Assembly: GCA_934772445.1 (NCBI GenBank)
Contig: CAKVMJ010000015.1
Coordinates: 1 to 36,109 of the forward strand
DNA: 36,109 bases
Reading direction: 5' to 3'
From: an uncultured Clostridia bacterium
GTDB taxonomy: Bacteria; Bacillota; Clostridia; Christensenellales; UBA1242
Within the stretch, counting starts at the first letter, position 1. Every line of letters begins with the position of its first letter. The position numbers and the translations under genes are program-made. The notes beneath the pieces were generated by a model. It was not told the DNA's origin, did no database searches, and saw only the letters and a program-made list of their open reading frames with translations. Below are positions 1-6,284 of the stretch, piece by piece.

Positions 1-166
1 TTCAAATTTTTTTACTCAAAATCTGTGATTTTCAAAAAAATTTATAAAAAGCACAAAAAATTTAATCTATATATTTTTAAATTCAATCTATTTCACGCTA
101 ACCTTCAGCTTATATTTTTAATTAAATATTATATTACAAATCTTTATTTTTAATACAACCGCTTAA

Positions 167-190
167 TGAATTTTCCTTTAGGAAAATTCA
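167..190. promoter_or_regulatory. perfect 10-bp inverted repeat upstream of the initiator gene
   Basis: The arms TGAATTTTCC and GGAAAATTCA are perfectly complementary around a TTTA loop and end 49 bp before the initiator-like gene. No T-run follows on the plus strand, so it is unlikely to be a terminator for plus-strand transcription. An operator bound by the initiator itself or by the XRE protein is plausible. Elsewhere 1-239 is AT-rich, with no gene that I can support. Confidence 0.45.
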
Positions 191-239
191 GAAAAGTTTA
201 AGAAAAAAACGGCAAGTTTTTTGGAGAAAAAATGCAAAA

Positions 240-962
240 ATGATACCAAAAATCAATTACGAACAGGACAACTTAATCGCGCTCGAACTCAATTTAAAAG
301 AGGCTCGAGTATTAACTTATCTGGAGGAATTTATAAACTCTGGTAGAATGGCTCAAGAAAAGAGTTTTTCAAATGGAAAATATAGATTCTATTTAATTAA
401 ATATTCTAAAATTTTAAAAGACAATCCAATTCTAGGAATAAAAACCAACAGAACTCTAATAGATATGTTCTCAAAATTCGAGAAAAAAGGATTATTAATC
501 AAGCATAAAACTTTAAAATCGAACGACCTCTTCATTGCTCTAAACTTAAGTCCATTATATAATCAGAGTACAGAAGAGCCTTCGAATTTTAATCCAGGGA
601 AAGACTCAACACTTCAGAAATATATTAAAACGGATACAGCTCCTTTCAGTGAAATTGGCTTTAATCATAAATTTTTCGTTTACAAAAACACCAAAATTAA
701 AGGCTCTGTCTTTGAAAAGATTAACTTAAGTTATTTTAACTTAGAATTTAAAAAACGGTTAAAATTGTTGGTATCTGATTTAGTATATTCTTATCTGAAG
801 AACCTATATCTCGATACCTACAAAGATAAGTACCTAAAGTTTTCATTTTCTCTTTTAAAATCTGTAGATTTAAAATTATTGGAGGATAACAAATTCTACA
901 TTGAGCAAGCGATTTGTGATTCGTATTTAAAAATTTTCACAGAACAAATAGAGGCAGATTAA
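240..962 (+). CDS. winged-helix replication initiator-like protein
   Basis: The 240-aa protein has a winged-helix pattern at about residues 20-102: a helix, then an IKTNRTLIDMFSKFEKKGLL segment of the kind seen in recognition helices of Firmicutes plasmid and phage replication initiators, then a short wing. The C-terminal half (130-240) is helical, lysine-rich and unrecognised. The gene sits 316 bp upstream of an iteron array, and that placement is the main support for a replication role. The GGAG ribosome site at 223-226 is 5 nt from an ATG at 232 that opens only a three-codon frame (M-Q-K-stop). That stop overlaps the ATG used here at 240. One extra A in the A5 run at 236-240 would fuse the two as M-Q-K-M-I-P. 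The role is inferred; a transcriptional regulator is the alternative. Confidence 0.6.
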   Translation: MIPKINYEQDNLIALELNLKEARVLTYLEEFINSGRMAQEKSFSNGKYRFYLIKYSKILKDNPILGIKTNRTLIDMFSKFEKKGLLIKHKTLKSNDLFIALNLSPLYNQSTEEPSNFNPGKDSTLQKYIKTDTAPFSEIGFNHKFFVYKNTKIKGSVFEKINLSYFNLEFKKRLKLLVSDLVYSYLKNLYLDTYKDKYLKFSFSLLKSVDLKLLEDNKFYIEQAICDSYLKIFTEQIEAD

Positions 963-983
963 TAAAATTAAGGGGGAATTTTA

Positions 984-1193
984 TTGAAATATTTAAAAAA
1001 GTATAACCTTGAATACAAATTAAAAATTCAAGAACTGCGCGAAGAACTCGCGATTTCTCAGGAAGAACTCGCAGAAAAAATTGGAGTAAGCTCCCGTTCA
1101 ATTCGCAACTACGAGAACTACGACCGTGAGCCCAACACGATTTCAAAAGCGTTGATTAATAAATTTTATAAGCAAACTTTTAATAAAGCTTAA
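984..1193 (+). CDS. small XRE-family helix-turn-helix regulator
   Basis: This 69-aa protein is almost entirely one Cro/C1-type helix-turn-helix (residues about 16-57: SQEELAEKIGVSSRSIRNYE, then a PNTISKA-type final helix). Such proteins repress or modulate promoters of phages, plasmids and integrative elements. It starts with TTG at 984, supported by the purine-rich site AGGGGG at 971-976. It lies 21 bp after the initiator-like gene and is probably cotranscribed with it, so it likely controls copy number, replication or excision. Its 5' half is less AT-rich than its surroundings (several GC-containing codons such as CGC, GCG and CTC). No partner domain or toxin signature is present. Confidence 0.75.
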   Translation: MKYLKKYNLEYKLKIQELREELAISQEELAEKIGVSSRSIRNYENYDREPNTISKALINKFYKQTFNKA

Positions 1194-1277
1194 TCTCCAA
1201 TTCTAAAAATAATTTAATAAAAAAGATGTTTTGAAACTGAAAAAATTTTCAATACTTCTTTTTTTATAGACTTAAGC

Positions 1278-1385
1278 GGTGCGAAAATTTCACCACTTCC
1301 CCACAAAATCGGTGCGAAAAGTTCACCACTTTTTCTCAATTTATATGGTGCGAAAAGTTCACCGGGGTGGTGCGAAAAGTTCATT
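1278..1385 (+). repeat. iteron array, four copies of a 17-bp repeat
   Basis: Copies of GGTGCGAAAAGTTCACC begin at 1278 (one change: GAAAATTTC), 1311 and 1347 (both exact), and 1369 (last two bases changed). The start-to-start distances are 33, 36 and 22 bp. Each copy begins GGTG and ends CACC, so it is an imperfect palindrome. Direct repeats of this kind downstream of an initiator gene are the usual binding sites for a Rep protein. The array lies 3' of the gene pair, upstream of an AT-rich tract and a DnaA box. Confidence 0.75.
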
Positions 1386-1500
1386 CATATAATATATATC
1401 TTTATACTCATAAAATTTATATTAAATATATAAATTATACACGCACGCGTACGCGTAATATATATATTATATATTATTATATATACTATACAAAAATTAA
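1386..1500. other. AT-rich, possible DNA-unwinding tract
   Basis: Between the iterons and the DnaA box the sequence is almost pure A/T. The only exception is a short alternating GC island (ACGCACGCGTACGCGT) at 1441-1456, which contains two abutting ACGCGT palindromes. Long alternating TA runs follow at 1457-1490. This order (iterons, AT-rich tract, DnaA box) matches a theta-type plasmid origin. Unwinding is inferred, not shown. Confidence 0.45.
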
Positions 1501-1518
1501 TCCACAATATTGGAAAAG

Positions 1519-1527
1519 TTATCCACA
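1519..1527 (+). promoter_or_regulatory. DnaA box (TTATCCACA)
   Basis: A perfect match to the strict DnaA-binding consensus lies 134 bp after the last iteron. Together with the iterons and the AT-rich tract it suggests an origin that needs both the element's initiator and host DnaA. Confidence 0.6.
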
Positions 1528-1564
1528 GAGATAATATTAAGATGGAAATATACAGGAAACAACA

Positions 1565-1586
1565 AGTTGTCCAAGAGTTGTCCGTT
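1565..1586 (+). repeat. two 11-bp phased AGTTGTCC repeats left of the tRNA fragment
   Basis: AGTTGTCCAAG (1565-1575) and AGTTGTCCGTT (1576-1586) abut with an 11-bp period. They match the AGTTGT core of the 11-bp repeats at 1753-1785 on the other side of the tRNA fragment. Placement and phasing suggest arm-type binding sites for a tyrosine recombinase. Confidence 0.4.
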
Positions 1587-1596
1587 CTTTATTCTT

Positions 1597-1618
1597 TGGC
1601 TTTATAAAGCCATTTTTT
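1597..1618 (+). terminator. Rho-independent terminator at the element end
   Basis: TGGCTT pairs with AAGCCA around a short AT loop and is followed by TTTTTT (1613-1618). It lies 15 bp before the tRNA fragment and would stop rightward transcripts leaving the element. Confidence 0.6.
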
Positions 1619-1632
1619 AACTATTAAATTTT

Positions 1633-1657
1633 GGTTCGAATCCCCTTGGGACTACCA
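1633..1657 (+). other. tRNA 3' end fragment, probable attachment-site core
   Basis: The 25 bases read as the end of a tRNA: GG of the T-stem, T-loop TTCGAAT, T-stem 3' strand CCCCT, acceptor 3' strand TGGGACT, discriminator A and CCA. The bases upstream (ATTTT instead of the expected AGG that would complete the T-stem) do not pair, and no anticodon or D arm precedes it. It is therefore not a functional tRNA but the 3' duplicate left by site-specific integration. The isoacceptor cannot be decided from this part alone. Confidence 0.7.
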
Positions 1658-1661
1658 AAAC

Positions 1662-1705
1662 ACTATATATTGTGCTCTATCTTCATTCTTCACACAATAT
1701 ATAGT
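1662..1705. other. 13-bp perfect inverted repeat after the tRNA fragment
   Basis: ACTATATATTGTG (1662-1674) and CACAATATATAGT (1693-1705) are perfectly complementary around an 18-nt loop. The hairpin lies between the tRNA CCA end and the terminator. It could be part of the original tRNA trailer or a recombination-associated structure. Confidence 0.5.
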
Positions 1706-1710
1706 ATGTT

Positions 1711-1745
1711 ATCTTACCCAAATTGGGTAAGATTTTTTTTTTTAC
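1711..1745 (+). terminator. strong Rho-independent terminator downstream of the tRNA 3' end
   Basis: ATCTTACCC pairs with GGGTAAGAT around a small AT loop (1711-1733), followed by an uninterrupted T-run of about ten bases. It lies 54 bp after the CCA, as expected for the terminator of the tRNA whose 3' end now marks the junction. Confidence 0.85.
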
Positions 1746-2000
1746 TAAAAAAAGTTGTACGGGAGTTGTACGGAAGTTGTACGGATTTTCATTAAATTTT
1801 ATTCAATTTTTCAACTTCTTTAATCTTAAAAATTGAAAAAGTAAAAAATTATATAACCTTACAGCTAAAAACATATTATTTTTATTTATTTAGCTAAAAA
1901 TATCATAAAAAATATACAAATTAAAATTTAACATAAAAAAGAAGAAACTTATAATTTCTTCTTTTTATTTATTATTCTTTCAAATATTTTAAATTAATAT
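1746..2000. other. intergenic stretch with 11-bp repeats and hairpins, no gene
   Basis: This completes the gene-free stretch 1194-2000. It holds three tandem 11-bp repeats AGTTGTACGGR (1753-1785), a 10-bp inverted repeat (TTCAATTTTT at 1802-1811 with AAAAATTGAA at 1828-1837), and a hairpin of AAGAAGAAA with TTTCTTCTT near 1940-1967. The last hairpin is flanked by A and T runs and can terminate the minus-strand operon that ends at 2001. I see no coding signal. Confidence 0.5.
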
Positions 2001-2633
2001 TTATTTCACGCATTTTAGAATATAATATCCCTTATCTCGCTCCAAAACTTCGCAATTACCATATAAATTAGTTAAATGAGATTTAAGGCTATCTGCACCT
2101 AAATTTTTCTTTATAACAAGCATCAATATTCCGCCAGATTTCAAAAAGTTAATAGAGTTATCTGCAAAATCTAGCAAAACCTTCTTCCCTGCTTTAATTG
2201 GTGGATTACTCACTATATAATCATATTCACCATTAATATTCTCAAACATATTGCTTTCTTTTATTTCAACTATATTCGAAATATTATTATATTTAGCATT
2301 AATTTTAGATAATTCAATACCAGTTTTATTAATATCTGCCAAATGAAAGTTACAATCTTTTAAGTTTGAGGCTAATAACAACGCAATAGTGCCATAACCG
2401 CAACACATATCCAAAATCTCACCATTAGCATTAGGATATGTTTTTAAGAAAGTTTTACATAGCACTAAGCTTCCATAATCTAGCTCGTTTTTACTAAAAA
2501 CATCATCACAAGATGTTATTTTATATGTTTTATCTAAAAATTTTGCAGTAAAGTTAAAATAATCGGATTTGCTATGTGTTTTATTTATAAAATAATGTTC
2601 CAAAACATCTCCTTTAATAGCTTTGCTCATCAT
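2001..2633 (-). CDS. RsmC-like class I SAM-dependent methyltransferase
   Basis: A 210-aa protein with the small-subunit methyltransferase (MTS) layout. SAM-binding motif I is at 75-81 (DMCCGYG), an acidic residue ends strand 2 (LAD, about 100), and the catalytic NPPI motif is at 143-146. NPPI places it among methylases acting on the exocyclic amino group of guanine or adenine, or on protein amides. The single-domain size and the preceding 'FNFTAKFLDKTYKI' start are typical of the Firmicutes YbxB/RsmC group that targets rRNA guanines. The exact substrate is inferred. Its start overlaps the upstream hydrolase gene by 20 bp, so it is translationally coupled as the last gene of the cysS operon. 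Confidence 0.8.
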   Translation of the reverse strand: MMSKAIKGDVLEHYFINKTHSKSDYFNFTAKFLDKTYKITSCDDVFSKNELDYGSLVLCKTFLKTYPNANGEILDMCCGYGTIALLLASNLKDCNFHLADINKTGIELSKINAKYNNISNIVEIKESNMFENINGEYDYIVSNPPIKAGKKVLLDFADNSINFLKSGGILMLVIKKNLGADSLKSHLTNLYGNCEVLERDKGYYILKCVK

Positions 2634-3192
2634 AAGTTGGTAAATTCAAATACAACTCAATTGTTGGCAACTTTTCAAATCCAGATTCTTTATCTAAATG
2701 ACCGCTATTTTTCAATAGAACATGTTCTGCTTTAATGCTATCTGCAAAGTTTTTCAAAGCACCCAACCTAATATATGAGTCGTTGTCCGAATATAAGCAA
2801 ACTCTTGATTTACATAAATCCACAAAGGCAGAAGTATCTGATATGAAGAAAGTTGAATTAACTTTATCATAATCCTTCTTTCCCATTAAGAAATTATTAA
2901 ATCCTGCAACAGAGATTAACTTATCTATTTTTATATTATTCTTAATGCAATATTTAACTAAGAAAATGCAAGAAGAACTATGACAAATAAAAGTTGTGTT
3001 TTCGCCTATCAAACCTTGCTTATAATAACCATTTAAAATCATCTCCCAGTTATTATACGATTGATTTTCAATAGTTGGCAAATAAGGACAATAACATTCA
3101 TAGCCCTTATATTCAATCTTACTATGCAACCATTCAAACCAATTGCTATATGGCGTACTATCAGTACCGTGTAAAACGAAAAAATTACGCAT
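2614..3192 (-). CDS. RBBP9/YdeN-type serine hydrolase (alpha/beta hydrolase)
   Basis: This 192-aa protein is a compact alpha/beta hydrolase. It opens with FFVLHGTDST (oxyanion-hole HGT motif). The nucleophile elbow reads CHSSS with Ser72, the acid is probably Asp138 in the YSDND segment, and the base is His165 in SGHLDKESGF. The size and the closing GHLDKESGF match the RBBP9/YdeN family of small serine hydrolases, whose substrates are mostly unknown. The elbow has Cys-His-Ser-Ser instead of the usual Gly-His-Ser-x-Gly. A very strong ribosome site (AAGGAGGAG) sits just before the ATG. It lies 11 bp after cysS and overlaps the methyltransferase gene. Confidence 0.8.
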   Translation of the reverse strand: MRNFFVLHGTDSTPYSNWFEWLHSKIEYKGYECYCPYLPTIENQSYNNWEMILNGYYKQGLIGENTTFICHSSSCIFLVKYCIKNNIKIDKLISVAGFNNFLMGKKDYDKVNSTFFISDTSAFVDLCKSRVCLYSDNDSYIRLGALKNFADSIKAEHVLLKNSGHLDKESGFEKLPTIELYLNLPTYDEQSY

Positions 3193-3203
3193 AACTCCTC
3201 CTT

Positions 3204-4592
3204 TTATATTCTTTTAACTTTAAATTCATTTGGTGAATCAATAATTTCGTAACCGCTTTCTAAAAGTTCTTTTCTAAGAGCATCAGCAGTTGCCCAATCT
3301 TTATTCTTTTTTGCTTCCCAACGCTTATTTGCCTTTTCCATAATATCTTCAGGAATTTCTGAAGAACCTTCACATTCTTTTATAAACTCATCTGTGTTGG
3401 TTTTAAACAAACCAAATAAAGAATAAGTATCTTTCACAGCATTATAATCTTCTATAACGCTTAAATCTTTATTTGCAACCTTTTCTTGCATAGACTTGAA
3501 TATTCCAAATAGATAAGAAATGGCTAAGGCTGTGTTGAAATCATCATCCATTGCCTCATTAAAATCTAAATCTATTTGAGGGTTTTTCTTATCTGATTGA
3601 ATATTTAATTCTTCAACGCTTTTTAAAACTTTATAGAAATTCAATAAATGTTTTTTAGCATCTGTAAAGAAATTATCTAAAATATTAATATCATTTTTAT
3701 AATTAGTTTGCAATAAAGCAAATCTAATAATTTCGTTATTATATTTTTCAAGTATTTCTCTTAAATAAATAGAATTACCTAAAGATTTGCTCATCTTTTG
3801 ACCATTAACTTTAATAAGTCCGTTATGTATCCAATACTTAGCAAATTGTTTGCCAGTTAGAGCTTCGGTTTGAGCAATTTCATTTTCGTGATGAGGGAAA
3901 ATTAAATCTCTACCACCACCGTGAATATCTATTTGTTCGCCAAGATGATAATAATTCATTGCGGAACACTCAATATGCCAACCCGGTCTGCCATTTCCCC
4001 AAGGCGATTCCCAGAAAATCTCATTAGGTTTTGCACTTTTCCATAAAGCAAAATCTAGCGGATTTCTTTTATTATCTTCAACATCTTTTCTAACACCAGA
4101 GAATTGATCTTCCAAATCCCTTTTAGATAACTTGCCATATTCTGCAAACTTCTCAACACTATAATAAACATCGCCCTCACTTGTTGGATAGGCATAACCT
4201 TTCTCTATTAACTTTTTAATAAACTCGATGATATTGTCTATATTATCTGTTGCCTTTAAAAGCAAGGTTGGATTATCCACCTTTAAATCTGCCATAGATT
4301 TATCAATGATTGCCATTTGCATTTTTGCAAACTCTCTTGCATCAATATGCGCCTCATTTGCTTTTGCAATAATTTTATCATCAACATCGGTATAGTTTCT
4401 AGCATAGGTTACATCATAACCTTTTTTCTCTAAATACTTACGGATAATATCGAATATCATTGCTTGCTCTGCGTGACCAATATGAGCCTCACCAGACACA
4501 GTAATACCGCAAGAATACATAAGCACCTTGCCATCAACTAATGGTTTAAATTCTTCTTTTCTTTTTGTTAATGTGTTTGTAACTTTCAACAT
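3204..4592 (-). CDS. cysS: cysteinyl-tRNA synthetase
   Basis: The protein (462 aa from this start) charges tRNA-Cys with cysteine in the cytoplasm. It shows HIGH at 37-40, KMSKS at 266-270, and the zinc ligands Cys28, Cys209, His234 and Glu238. The N-terminal motif reads CGITVSGEAHIGHAEQ, where most bacterial enzymes have an aromatic residue after TV and an arginine soon after HIGH; these are unusual but lie in an otherwise complete enzyme. Length is close to the usual ~465. I chose ATG 4592, which has AAGGA 8 nt upstream. The in-frame TTG at 4613 overlaps the -10 box and so cannot be in the transcript. It is first in an operon with a hydrolase and a methyltransferase. No T-box leader is present. 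Confidence 0.95.
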   Translation of the reverse strand: MLKVTNTLTKRKEEFKPLVDGKVLMYSCGITVSGEAHIGHAEQAMIFDIIRKYLEKKGYDVTYARNYTDVDDKIIAKANEAHIDAREFAKMQMAIIDKSMADLKVDNPTLLLKATDNIDNIIEFIKKLIEKGYAYPTSEGDVYYSVEKFAEYGKLSKRDLEDQFSGVRKDVEDNKRNPLDFALWKSAKPNEIFWESPWGNGRPGWHIECSAMNYYHLGEQIDIHGGGRDLIFPHHENEIAQTEALTGKQFAKYWIHNGLIKVNGQKMSKSLGNSIYLREILEKYNNEIIRFALLQTNYKNDINILDNFFTDAKKHLLNFYKVLKSVEELNIQSDKKNPQIDLDFNEAMDDDFNTALAISYLFGIFKSMQEKVANKDLSVIEDYNAVKDTYSLFGLFKTNTDEFIKECEGSSEIPEDIMEKANKRWEAKKNKDWATADALRKELLESGYEIIDSPNEFKVKRI

Positions 4593-4612
4593 AGCTTTAT
4601 TCCTTATATTCA

Positions 4613-4641
4613 ATTATATAATTTATTTAATGTATTTGCAA
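4613..4641 (-). promoter_or_regulatory. cysS promoter
   Basis: On the minus strand, TTGCAA (4636-4641) and TATAAT (4613-4618) are separated by exactly 17 bp, a good sigma-A-type promoter. The start site would fall near 4606, leaving a 5' leader of only about 14 nt. Confidence 0.65.
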
Positions 4642-4761
4642 GAATTTTTTGGCATAAACTACCATATTAGAGCCATAAATTTACTAAATTTTATGTATTT
4701 TTATACATTTTTTATGTTAAAAAAGAATTATAAAAAAATATAAAAAATTTTTTAGAAATAC

Positions 4762-4790
4762 TTCAATTAATATAAAAATTAGTATATAAT
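4762..4790 (+). promoter_or_regulatory. pyk promoter
   Basis: TTCAAT (4762-4767) and a perfect TATAAT (4785-4790) with a 17-bp spacer lie 41 bp before the pyk ATG. The -35 box is weak but the -10 box and spacing are ideal. Confidence 0.55.
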
Positions 4791-4831
4791 AACAATATGA
4801 AAATAAATTAATAAATGATAAGGAGAAAACA

Positions 4832-6247
4832 ATGGGAATTAGAAAAACAAAAATAATTACAACTATTGGACCTGCCACTTCTTCATATAAAGCTTTGAAA
4901 GAGTTGGTTTTGAATGGTGCGAATGTTTTAAGAATAAATTGTAGTCACGGTAGTTTAGAAGAAAACCAAACTAAAATTGAATTGATTAAAAAATTAAGAA
5001 AAGAATTAGGCATTGCCCTACCTATAATGCTAGATACTCGCGGACCAGAGATTAGAGTTGGCAAATTTAGCGAGGGTGCTGTAACACTAAAGAAAGGTTC
5101 AACTTTTTCATTCTATGCAGAAGAAAAACTTGGAGATATAAACGGAGTTTCTATCCAACAAAAAGAAGTTTTCAAAAACTTAAAAGTTGGCTCTAAGATC
5201 TTGGCTTGCAATGGCCTTATAACCTTCAAAGTTATACGCAAGGAAGATAATTCCGTACTATGCAAAGTTAAGAATAATGGCGTTTTAAGCGACCATAAGA
5301 GCCTTTTCATTCCAAATGTTGAATATAACACAGAATATCTAAACGAAAAAGATAAAAAAGATATTCTATGGGGTATTAAAAACGGCATTGAGTTTGTGGC
5401 TGCAAGTTTTGTAAACCATAAAGAAGATATTGAAGGATTAAGAGAATTTATTACTAAAAACAATGGCGATATGGAAATTATTGCTAAAATTGAAAGTAAA
5501 ATTGGTATCAAAAATTTGGATAGCATTATTGAGAGTGCTGATGGAATAATGGTGGCAAGAGGAGATTTAGGAGTTGAAATTCCTCACGAAAAGTTACCAG
5601 AACTTCAAAAGTTAATCATTAAAAAATCTAACAAAGCTGGAAAAGTGGTTATCACCGCCACAGAAATGCTAGAGAGTATGATCACCTCCCCCAGACCAAC
5701 TAGAGCGGAAACAAGCGATGTGGCAAACGCAATTTATGATGGAACATCTGCTATAATGCTTTCTGGAGAAACCGCAATGGGTAAGTATCCAAACTTAGCA
5801 GTTCAAGCAATGAATAAAATTGCATTAGAAACTGAAAAATCTATTCATTATAAAAAGAGATATTTGAATAACACATTCACTAGCGGAAGCCTAACCGATG
5901 TGCTTTCAAATGCAGTTGTTCACACATCATTTATGTTGAAAGATTTAAAAGCAATTATTGTTTACACAGATAGTGGCCATACAGCAAAGATGATTTCAAG
6001 ATTTAAGCCAGATTGCCCTATAATTGCCCTAACACCAAATGAAGCAACATTTAATAGATTAGCTTTAGCTTGGGGCGTTACACCTTTGCTTTGCAAACCT
6101 TGTTTGAGTGCTGATGATTTAATCAAAACTATCAACACAAAATTAGTTGCAAATAAATTAGCAAAACCAAATGATATGGTATTAATTGGTACTGGTACAA
6201 GAAAACCAACAAGCACAGATATGATTAAAATTCATTATATTGGTTAA
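4832..6247 (+). CDS. pyk: pyruvate kinase
   Basis: Last step of glycolysis: phosphoenolpyruvate plus ADP gives pyruvate and ATP, in the cytoplasm. The 471-aa protein shows the N-terminal KTKIITTIGPAT strand, the MLDTRGPEIR segment, the metal and phosphate site around MVARGDLGVEIP, and the signature TATEMLESMITSPRPTRAE followed by the SGETAMGKYP loop. The C-terminal domain ends with GTGTRKPTSTDMIKI. It lacks the extra PEP-utiliser domain found after the core in Bacillus. A clear AAGGAG ribosome site precedes the ATG. It is a single-gene unit, divergent from cysS and ended by a bidirectional terminator. Confidence 0.97.
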   Translation: MGIRKTKIITTIGPATSSYKALKELVLNGANVLRINCSHGSLEENQTKIELIKKLRKELGIALPIMLDTRGPEIRVGKFSEGAVTLKKGSTFSFYAEEKLGDINGVSIQQKEVFKNLKVGSKILACNGLITFKVIRKEDNSVLCKVKNNGVLSDHKSLFIPNVEYNTEYLNEKDKKDILWGIKNGIEFVAASFVNHKEDIEGLREFITKNNGDMEIIAKIESKIGIKNLDSIIESADGIMVARGDLGVEIPHEKLPELQKLIIKKSNKAGKVVITATEMLESMITSPRPTRAETSDVANAIYDGTSAIMLSGETAMGKYPNLAVQAMNKIALETEKSIHYKKRYLNNTFTSGSLTDVLSNAVVHTSFMLKDLKAIIVYTDSGHTAKMISRFKPDCPIIALTPNEATFNRLALAWGVTPLLCKPCLSADDLIKTINTKLVANKLAKPNDMVLIGTGTRKPTSTDMIKIHYIG

Positions 6248-6249
6248 TA

Positions 6250-6284
6250 AAAAATGAGATGATTAAATTTCATCTCATTTTTTA
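6250..6284. terminator. bidirectional terminator between pyk and the 2010-aa surface protein
   Basis: AAAATGAGATGA (6251-6262) pairs with TCATCTCATTTT (6270-6281), with A-runs on the left and T-runs on the right. It can therefore end both converging genes. Confidence 0.85.

Larger units (their letters stand above)
1..1657. mobile_element. right end of a tRNA-integrated replicating element (partial)
   Basis: This stretch has the parts of a plasmid-like or integrative element: a winged-helix initiator-like gene, an XRE-type regulator, four iterons, an AT-rich tract and a DnaA box. It ends in a tRNA 3' end (1633-1657) that lacks the rest of the tRNA. When an element integrates at a tRNA 3' end, the intact tRNA stays at one junction and the bare 3' copy marks the other. 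The fragment reads left to right and is followed by a terminator, which puts the element on its left and chromosome on its right. No integrase or relaxase is visible; those genes would lie beyond the left edge. The parts are seen directly; the element as a whole is inferred. Confidence 0.6.

Noticed and set aside
937..1146. Minus-strand 69-codon frame opposite the XRE gene
   Set aside because: It lies antisense to a clear helix-turn-helix gene with a good ribosome site and has no recognisable content.
1278..1385. CRISPR array
   Set aside because: Only four short 17-bp repeats with unequal spacing (33, 36, 22 bp), no cas genes, and a position next to an initiator gene; iterons explain it better.
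1633..1657. A complete tRNA gene ending at 1657
   Set aside because: The upstream 60 bases cannot form anticodon, D or acceptor arms, and the 5' strand of the T-stem does not pair.
4593..4831. T-box riboswitch controlling cysS
   Set aside because: The promoter lies ~20 bp before the start codon, leaving no room for a leader, and no antiterminator bulge sequence is seen.
5113..5526. Minus-strand open frame within pyk
   Set aside because: A shadow of the pyk coding sequence, with no ribosome site or independent support.
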